DNA from: Daedaleopsis sinensis
Lineage: Eukaryota; Basidiomycota; Agaricomycetes; Polyporales; Polyporaceae
Assembly (NCBI GenBank): GCA_033807695.1
Contig: CM066302.1
Location: 3,782,001-3,846,000 of the forward strand
DNA: 64,000 nucleotides
Direction of reading: 5' to 3'
The stretch's first letter is position 1; every line of letters starts with the position of its first letter. A model generated the notes under the pieces. The model made no database searches and had not been told where the DNA came from. It saw only the letters and a list, made by a program, of their open reading frames with translations. The translations under genes and the position numbers were made by a program. Positions 55,330 to 64,000 of this stretch are shown here, one piece after another.

Positions 55330-58300
55330 CGAGGGCTAGAGACGGCCTAATTCGGGGGTGTCCGACTCGTTCCCCTTGTTATGGCACATCGCCCGGGTAG
55401 TGGGAGGAGGTTGGTAAGTTGTAGTCAGCTGCACAGTGCAGTGTAGGCTGCTGAAAGAGATGGAGCTACGTACTGGGTTTGACATCTTACTGTTATCAGT
55501 ACTGACCGTTGTCTTTCCGCAAAGTTTGAGTGAGAGAGAGGGACATGAGAGAGCAGAAGAGAGTCAAGTGTCGACCTGCCAGCAGTGCCAGCGCACAGGC
55601 GGATGGCGATGAGCGCCCGCTTTAGGGCAGGTGATTTGTGGGTGCTATGTCACTTAACGATTCCTCTCCTTCTGCCCTCAGAAAATCTAATGACCCTAGG
55701 TTTCCTCTCAACGAGCTGCTATGATTCAATCATGTTCAGACATCATAGATGACTTACGAACGATCTCATACATTTACTGTGTGCTTCTTTGTACTATGTT
55801 GGATATCATGTAAGTAATAACATCTCACGTGTACTATGGAGCACTCCCGAGTCACAGTGAGCGTCTCTGTAGGCTCGCGAGCATCAGTGGGTCCTATCGA
55901 GAAATTGGTTTTTCCTGATGTGGGCTGCGAGTCTGTCATTCTAGTAGATACACCCTCTGGCCACTGGCAGTATCCTTGCCAGAGATTTTGAGCAAGAGTG
56001 TGAGTGTGATTGGACGGGAGGCCGTCGAAATTGCACTCTCTCATGGTGCGGCTTTCGTGCGGCGGTGCATTGCACGTCATCTTCTCCGCACGCGTACCTG
56101 AAGGAAAACTGGAAGATTGTCAGAGCATCCGGAGATGTTTCAGCGTGCTATTCTTGAATCGCAGCCCCGGGGTATACACCCCCAGCCCTCCACTGCCGTG
56201 CAGCTGAGCACCACAGCACTATGGTACAACAGTTCACGAGTCCCAGAACCTGAGCTTGAACATGTTGAACAACAGTTTGTTGTCCTCTCCGGAGCTGCAG
56301 TCAGAACCTGTAGACCGTTATACGTACTCGGTTCCTGTCAGTGTGGAGGCTGACCACGTAAGAAGCTGTAAGAAGTCTGGACTCGGCGGGGTCGGTCAGA
56401 ACTTCCGGGAGAATGTCACACAGTCAGGGTGGTTATCACGGCTAGGGCGAGAATGACGCAGCTGTTCCTGACTCTCCGTGACAGGACACTTGGCGTGATT
56501 TGTCCATGTCCGGGACGTCCGTCTGGCCTGTCCGAACCTAGTATGTACGACATTTAGAATTGTTCACTATCTATGGATATGTACAAAGGTATGGTCGCAG
56601 AAAGAGTCTCTGTGTCGATACACATGAGACACATCAATCTTGTCTGTGAGGTGCAGAGTCGGATAGGTGCGAGCACAGAGTCAGATTGCGACTCTCGGTT
56701 GGCTCTAGAACAATGTGTGATCGGGGACTTGGGAGGGCTGGGATTCGTTCGGCTGGAATGTTTGTGTGTACACGGACCAGCCGGCCTTGAGAACGCAGGA
56801 GGACGTACATACTAGGAAGGTCGGCGGCCAGGACGTAAGTCCGACATCAGCCGCGCGAGGTTATTTTGAGCAGAGCTCGCCGCCCGGGAAGTTCCACTGC
56901 AAGCGCACAGACCTGGGATCGGTATAAGGGCTGGAGGCTGGGGCAGGAAGTCCCTCACCCCATCCCTCCCCTTCTCCTCATCCTCCCGCCCACCTCGACC
57001 ATCATGTACTCCCCTCGACGCTCAGCACCGGCGGCTTGCTCGACGCTTGACGCATTCCGCTGGACGCCTTTGAGGTGCTGCTCGACATCTGTGATGTGTT
57101 GCTCAACCTCACTCTGCGGATGATTATACGATGAGTAGTCCATTTGTTATGACTTGTTGAAGAGTAATACTCACTGGTTGTTTGTGTCTCTGTTTATAGA
57201 TCGATGCCACCCACGTTCTATGCAGGTCAGTACACATTCTTTACACAGTGACCGGTATGATGCTTACGAGAAGTCTTGCAGCTCGGCGGACGTTCAGTCG
57301 TGACGAACGACACTACTTAGGTGGTGCGTACCTCTGCATGTGACCGTATATCCTGCCTCTGACCCTGTGATTTCCCAGGTGCACCCTTGTACATTGTCAT
57401 GTTGACGACAGCTCAGTGCCAGGTACGGTGTTCATTGCGGTCCGGGTCGTTAGACGGTGCTGACATTATATTTCTCGTGATAGAAACGCTGCTCCATACA
57501 AGAGACGTGTTAGTGTACGTAGTTAGAAGTTAGACAGAGCCCGTGTCACTTACGAGGTGTCTGTATGGCTCCGGGCGTGCCTCGCTGGGTCGCAGATTCG
57601 TCACGGCTCGTGCCGTGACTCGTGCGCGTTGGCGAGTGGCGAGTGACGATTGGCTCGAGGGAGAGGACGGAGCGCCGGATGCCGCGCGGGGGAGGTTCAT
57701 AAGACGGAGGAGGGCGTGTCCCTTCGCCTCATTCCCCTCCCCTCGTCCGCCTCTCTTCCACCCGCTCTCGACTCGCCCCAGGCCTCTCTCGCCTGTCCTC
57801 GTCGTCCGCGGCACTCGCACGCCAGTACCGTGCGCCGTGATACGTGGTGAGTGCGGCGTACCCGTTCGCCCGAGTCCTAGGTCGACTCACCGTTTCACGC
57901 TGTTCCAGGTCGCAGGTGGTCTGCGCCGCGCTGCACGAGCACAGTGACGGCGGTGAGTTGTCCAGGCACGCGTCGGCTCGAGGCGGAGATGCTCACGAGA
58001 CTTTGTCAGATCGGCGGTCAAGGACTCGGATGGCGCGTACCGTTCTCGTGCAGTCAGACGCGGTGGTGCTCGCTGCGCTGGGTGCACACAGTCGATCTGC
58101 GTCGGTGTATGCAGTACGTCAGCGTCGCGGTCAGCAGGATTAGCACAGTAGACACAGGAAGTAGTTAGGCGTACCGTAGTCTCGGACGGTGGGCGGCGGC
58201 GTCGAGTGCATCTGCGGGACGATTCCAGAAGTCGTCAGCAGAGCCCGAGAGAGTTGGCGTGGGGGTGTTTCTGTGTACCTGACAGGTCCATGGAGTCTCC

Positions 58301-58439
58301 CGGGAATCGGTTGGGCGCTGCCGGCGGGAGAGCACTTTCGAGGAGGGGAGTGATTCATGTAGTACGGATTTGGGCCAGTTTTGAAAGTGGGCGGACAGAG
58401 CGACGACGGGGTGGGTCGTATGCGGAGCGTTCGACGCTT
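55330..58439. other. gene-poor part of unit 2
   Basis: Counterpart of 43475-46619. It diverges visibly from unit 1 after about 55.95 kb, with small indels that do not respect a reading frame. Confidence 0.4.
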
Positions 58440-59130
58440 TCTGTAGATATCTGTTAGTAGTCGTACGAATGAGAAATGGGCGAGTTATGGGCGAAATTCG
58501 GATGTACACACTGAAATGTAATGAAATGACGATTTTGACGCGATTTTCAAACGTCTTGCACGACGTCGGGACCATGTGCGCTGAATGCAGACTGTTCAAT
58601 GAGTTCTAGAGACATGTGTTAGCACTCGGGCAAGTGAAAACTGAATGAGTTATGGGCGGATTTGAACGTACCCCACTAAAATGTAATGAAATGGCGACTT
58701 TGACGAGAATTTCAAACACGCCGCGCGGCGGCGAGACCAGGTGCCCTGGATGCACATCGTTCAACGCTTCCTGCAGATATGTGTAAGTACTCGGACAGGC
58801 GAAAATCGAAAGAGTTACGGGCGGATCTCGGACGTACCTAGTGAAATGCAATGAAACGGCCGCTTTGACTAGAATTTCAAACGTGCCGCACGACGGCGAG
58901 AGCGTGTGTGCTGGATGCAGAACGTTCAACGCGTCCTACAGATGTGTGTTAGTACTCGGACACTGTGGAACTGACAAAGATACGGACGGATCTCGGACGT
59001 ACCCAGTGGGATGTCATGAAAAGACGGCTTCGGCGCGAGCTTCAGACACGCCGCCCAGCGGCGAGAGCATGTGCGTCGGATGCAGGGCGTTCACCGCTTT
59101 CTGTAGATATGCGTTAGATCCCGGACGGGC
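58440..59130. repeat. 165-bp satellite, end of unit 2
   Basis: The same five-repeat block at about 58444, 58610, 58775, 58941 and 59105. The central repeats look identical to unit 1; the first is more diverged. Confidence 0.85.
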
Positions 59131-59478
59131 CAGAAACGGGTGAGCTATAGGCATGCAGTCTCGTAACGCTTGTCCACTATGCCGCCGGCTGGACTTGCAT
59201 TAGCGATCACAAAGTACCGCTGTGCAAGCCCTTCCATACCGTCGAATGTGCCGTGTACCCTCAGCTTGAAGCAGCGCCAATTGCCTTCGAGTCGAGTTGC
59301 CGTAGTGGTCACACAATTCGAGATCAGTGCGGGTTTCTATTAGTGTTACGTATACATCAGTATTATTCACCGGGTCCCAAACGATTCGATGACAGCAAAA
59401 CGAACTATGTATATGGGAGCATGCAGTACATCTCGGCGATAGCGGCCAAGATCCAAGAGGAGCGTATGGAGCGCCGGA

Positions 59479-60642
59479 TCACAAGAGCTCGAAGAAGTTC
59501 GGAAGCAGAGTCCACAACCTCTGCCTGTACGCGTTGATTTTGGCCACGATCGACGCCGCGCAGTCCTGGCAGACCTGATAGCGCGGATGCTGCGCGTTCA
59601 CGGCAGCGAGGACGTCTCGCCACTCCTCGAGGGGCTCATGCGCGCGATGGATGGTCGTGCGCGCCAGGGGACTGAGCACCAAGGTCGACCAGAGCTGCTC
59701 TGCGCCCGCCGAGCAGAAGTGCGGTGGGTTCGTGAGTACGACGTCGAGGGACGGAGTCGAGGCGGAGTAGGATGCGTGCGAGGCACGGAGGCGTTCGACG
59801 CCGACCACGAGGCGTTCGATGTCCGCGACGGAGAGCGGGGCGAGGTGGTAGCCGAGCGCGGCGCCCCCGAACTGCCAGGTCGTGCGGCTGAGGGCGTAGA
59901 AGAGCGGGAAGAGCAGGGACGCGTCGTTGTACTTGCATTCGCGGAGAAGCGCGATCACGCTTCCCGGGTGGACGATGAGGTTCTCTTTTGGTGCTTGACG
60001 GGATCCTGCTGCTCCTGCTCCCGGTCCCGGTCCGTGTGCGGCGTTGAGGTTCGAAGGCCCGGCACCTCCCTGTCCCTGTCCCTGTCCCATCGCGGGTGCT
60101 TTACCTTTCCCAACGAGAGGTGGGGCAGCGAGAGTCGCACGTACTTGGTCTTCTCGCGCGTCGTGCTGGGCGAGAGACGCGGGCCACTGGGCGCGGATGC
60201 GGGCGACAATATCCTTGCATGGCCGGTCCACGTTGAACTTTGTGGCCATACGGAGCAAGGTAGCGAGGGCGGGGAAGGTTTCGACGGACAGTTCTTCGAC
60301 ATCGGTCCGTCTGACACGAGCGTGCGCGCGATGAAGGAATGTCGGGACGCGTTTCGGGGCGTTTCAGGAAGGGAACACTCACAGTCCGTCGTATAACACG
60401 TTTAGCAAAGCTTCCATGTCCTCGCGGGTGTCCTCCATGGTCAGCTGCGTGAGTCCGCGGAAGAGGTCGTCGGTGTTGTGCCGAAACAGATTCGCGAAGA
60501 CCGGAGAGTGTTTGGAGAGCAGAGACTTGTGGACACAGAACAAAGTCCCGCCGGTGCGGAGGATGACATTCCCGTCGTCGAAGTACAGAGTTGGGGTGTG
60601 TGAATGAACGTATGGAGGGGACGCACGCAGCTCGCACACCAA
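59479..60642 (-). CDS. BTB/POZ-domain protein, unit 3
   Basis: The third copy. Its protein-coding exon 2 is the same as in unit 2, including the shorter GQ linker. Just upstream of the BTB core it reads VCELRASP where units 1 and 2 read DRELRASP. The frame is intact; the 5' exon is unresolved. Confidence 0.84.
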
Positions 60643-61159
60643 AGGCTGCGGTCATCGTTCACCTTCTCCTGGCCGTCTCCCACATCGAAGCCCGGGCAGC
60701 GATCGCTCCACCGAGGGCCGGCAGCTGTCAGAGGGCAGAGGGCGGGCGCAGAGGGCGGCGGCGGACGGCGACGAGCACGAGCACGAGCACACGGCGGCGG
60801 TGGCTGTGCTGCTGCTCCCGCGCCTGTCACTGGGCTGGGCGCCTGCTCTCCTCTGCTCTCTCCGTCACTGTCCGCTGCCTGCCTCGGCCCCGGCTGTCCC
60901 CTGCGAGACGCGCAGACACGCAGACACGCCTCTGGAATCGTCTGACTCTGGTTGTGTTCTAGGCAGTAAACTGGACGGCTTTCTAGGCTGTGAACTGGGC
61001 AGGGTGCTAGGCAACAAGCTGAACTGGGTGCTGCTCTCTGGGTGCTCTCTCGGGCTCTCTGGCTCGACTCGCGCATACAGTCTACACTCTGGTAAGTCTA
61101 TCTACGGTACACACAGCAGAGTCTACTCTACTGCCCTCCCCCTCGCTCCCCCGTCGTTT

Positions 61160-63990
61160 CCGCCATAGACACTTCGCTCAAGACAAAGGTAAGTATCCGC
61201 GATTCAGACAAGTCCTCAACATACTCACCTTCGCATTTCCCCACATCAGGCACATCTTGATCTTCGCATTTGCGCCTTCTACGTCTCAGAAACCGACACG
61301 CACCTTGTTGCCGCCGGAAACACGCCCATCCGTCCTCTACAGCCTCCCTCTCGTCGACCCACGTCCCCCGGCGGCCCCAGTGCTGTGTCCACCCCTCGCC
61401 GTCCCAAATCATTGATGGTAAGTCACGGCGATCCGGATTATTCATGCAGCGTATTCACCCTTTCAACAGCTTCTCTCCGCTACCAACAGACCCATGCCGC
61501 GCCCTTTGCCGTCGCCCCATTCGCTCCTGATGGCACAGAACTCACCGGAAATCGCAGTTCCGTCCGCCACACCCGCCAGCAGCACGACCAGAGTCGTTCC
61601 CGAGCTGCAGTCAACGCCGCTCGCAGGACCTGTTCCCCGCCGTCCGCACTCGCCAGCAGCCCGCGACGCCATCGTCACAACGTGAGCCAGCTTCTGATAT
61701 AGCTTCCGAGCGATGTACTCACCTTGCCAGTGCATAGCGGCACGACCAACCACTTCAGAGCGCCCCCGACTCCCGCCGACGACTCCCCCGGAACAACACG
61801 CCTCGCATCGACGTCCGGGACCGCTGCCACCCGTCCGCACTCGCCAGCCCGTGACGCGATCGCGATCGCACTCGTGCTGAGTCCCTGGAAATGCGAAGGT
61901 GAGTTAACTGTGGAGAGATCTCCTGGGCGTGATACTCATCTTCTGACTGCGCAGCATATGCGTATCCTGCCACAACCGGCCGTCCGGGACCCTCAGAACG
62001 CAGTGCGCCCGCCCGAGGCAGTCGTCGGCACGACCACCACGTCCCAGGATGGCGCTCCGACACGTCCCCGTCCGCGTTCTTGACCCGAAGCCCGTCGACT
62101 CCCCCGGGGCAACGCCGCTCGTCGTCCGCCGTCCGAGAAGCTGTCAGCCGGACGTACTCGCCGACGACGCGTGTTGTCCTGAACATGCAAAAGTAAGCTA
62201 CCATCGGATGGGGTATTCGAGCGATGCACTCACCTTCTAACTGCACAGCGACGTGCGACGGCGGCACGTCCGGGACCCTCGAAGCGGATTGCGCCCGCCC
62301 GACACCAGTGTCAGCGCGACCCCGCGACGACGTCCCATGTCGGAAATGGCATAGCCGGAACGCCGACGGTGGGAGAAGTCGCGCACCTCGCCGCCGGTGG
62401 ATCTGACATTGTCAGATTCACCCCGAACGGCTCGCCCCACGACGTGGCTCGCCGACAGGTGCGGCACCGTTCGCCCCCGCCGTCCGGGGCGGCGCGTGAG
62501 GCGCGCACGCGAGTTCCGCCTCGTCCGAGCGGAGACGAGCGTAGGCGCGACAGTGACGTCACATGACGCGGTCCCGACGACGATCGTCCGCCATCCATCC
62601 TGTTGCAAACAAGGTCAGCGAGCGCCGTATCATCAATTGCCATGTGCTTACCTCCGAAGCGACACAGGCGGTCCACCGCGGAAGGAGCCGTTTGGGCGAC
62701 GACATAGGTGCGCCCGCCGCCGGATATGACCTCTGACATTGTCAGATTCTCTCCGGACGGCGCGTCCCGCGGCGTGGCTCGCCGACAAGACTAGCCGCCG
62801 TCCGACGCCATCCGCTGAGGGGCACAGAGGGTGCGGGACTGCGAGCCGCGAGTTCTGCGTTGGGCCGCGTCGTCCGAGTCGAGCGACAACGTGAGTGTCC
62901 GCCGGGGACGTCGCAGGACGACGCCCTGACGACGATCTCCCGCAGTCCATCTACAGCAGACAAGGTGGGTGAATCAGGGACGTTTACGTGTATGAAGCAG
63001 CTTGTACTTACCTAGAAGCAACACACGCGGTCCTCTGCAGGAGAAGTCGTTTCGGAGACGACGTGGTGCGCTCCGGGCTGTCGTGGTGCGCTAGCGGGAG
63101 CGCGCCGCCGTTCGCACTCCTCCGCATGGACACCGCCATCCTGTGAGAGGCCTCGGAGGCGCGAGTCCCGTGCACTATCACGTCGTCCAGCCCGAGCCGA
63201 GTCGGGACGTGAACGTTGACGCGACGAGGTCGCAGGACGGCGCCGACGACGGTCTTCCGCAGTCCACTATAATGCAAGCAAGGTAAGTGAGTCGGTGATC
63301 TCTCGCATGCATGATCAAGCGACTCGGATGCTCACCTTGAAGGCGACTCAAGCGGTTCCCCGTGGAAGAACTCGTCTCGGCGACGGACACGCCAGAACCG
63401 CTCCCCTTGGACTGTCCCCCGCCGGCAAGCGCGCGGCGCTGTTCACAGCGTGAACGCTGCCGTCCGGTGAGGTGGTCCGGGACTCGGGCACGCGAGTTGT
63501 TCGCAACGCACGCACGCCCTATCGCGTTGTCCGAGACGGAGTCAGCACGCGTACTTTAGGTAGGTTGTGAGATGTTAAACGTACGTTTGACGTGGAATAG
63601 AAGTTCGCGAGCTCCGTACGGCTTAACGGCGGACGCGTCGTCGATGTTGCTGCCGTCGCGGGAGCATCCAAGCGTGTGCTTTCGAGCTCAAGGTCAGTCT
63701 CAGACACGAAAGGACGCGAACACTGCGTCGTACCTGCGTGTGAGGGCTCGCGCCGTACCAAATGCAGGTGAGAGGGCGGCTCGTTGACTCGCATTGAGGG
63801 CTGCCAGCTGCACATCGGCACAGCGAGTGAGTCACCATCCGACTCGATGGTAGACGGATGGTACTCACCGTGTAGATGGCGGGGCAGGTCGACAGGACGC
63901 GACGGGGAGGATGGCATGGACGCGTGGTGCGGCGACGGAGCAGGGGATCGGGCGAGAGTGGGGGGAGGAGGATGGGGGAGGAGGAGAAGG
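61160..63990. other. intron-punctuated GC-rich array, unit 3
   Basis: Third copy of the array. It shares the unit 1 version at 61.3-61.5 kb and keeps both palindromes. Confidence 0.5.
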
Positions 63991-64000
63991 TGAGTGGACC

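Larger units (their letters stand above)
47428..59247. repeat. 11.8-kb tandem unit 2
   Basis: About 11,820 bp, head-to-tail with unit 1. It appears identical to unit 1 over long stretches (about 51.2-55.9 kb against 39.3-44.05 kb) but clearly diverges at 55.95-58.4 kb and 49.6-51.1 kb. Confidence 0.95.
59248..64000. repeat. 11.8-kb tandem unit 3, cut by window end
   Basis: The first 4.75 kb of a third unit, ending in the intron-punctuated array. It resembles unit 1 in some patches and unit 2 in others. Confidence 0.93.

Overview
This is filamentous-fungal nuclear DNA, almost certainly an agaricomycete basidiomycete (Polyporales would fit). The reasons are the many 49-70 bp spliceosomal introns, a Plavaka-type (CACTA-like) transposon, a Helitron with the DUF6570/Rep/PIF1 layout, basidiomycete-style 7-transmembrane proteins, BTB/POZ proteins and remains of a pepsin-like protease. 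No rRNA, tRNA or CRISPR was recognised.

Region 1 (1-27 kb) is a transposon nest. A Helitron replicase-helicase gene on the minus strand starts at 26618 and ends at 12163. A complete 7,406-bp Plavaka element (16258-23663, inverted terminal repeats starting CATCAG, 2-bp AG target duplication) has split it. Conceptual removal of the insert puts the two Helitron halves back in the same frame. The Plavaka element carries an apparently intact transposase gene and a second, divergent gene. A second copy with apparently identical reading frames lies in opposite orientation at 1-2894 and is cut by the window edge. Between the Helitron helicase end and a 234-bp tandem array lie seven small intron-containing genes (3.6-12.2 kb). 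At least five, probably six, are paralogues sharing two modules: a W/G-rich N-terminal beta module and a C-terminal module with a YD motif, a GD motif and a W-x-x-x-F-x-L ending. I do not recognise this family. Its position beside a Helitron and its predicted beta-rich double-module layout make a Helitron-carried nucleic-acid-binding cargo family the most interesting hypothesis in the window.

Region 2 (27-35.5 kb) is ordinary host DNA. It holds two multi-exon 7TM-like membrane protein genes (28157-30002 and 32550-34040), each with a TATA-like box, and a 466-bp MITE with perfect 54-bp inverted repeats between them.

Region 3 (35.56-64 kb) is a tandem amplification of an 11.8-kb unit: two full copies and a third cut by the window end. 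Each unit contains a BTB/POZ gene, a roughly 2.8-kb GC-rich stretch punctuated by intron-like spacers, an 888-bp inverted-repeat element inserted into a 339-bp tandem repeat, a frameshifted aspartic-protease pseudogene, and a 165-bp satellite at the unit end (the third unit is only partly visible). Variants are shared between units in a mosaic way, which suggests gene conversion or unequal crossing-over.
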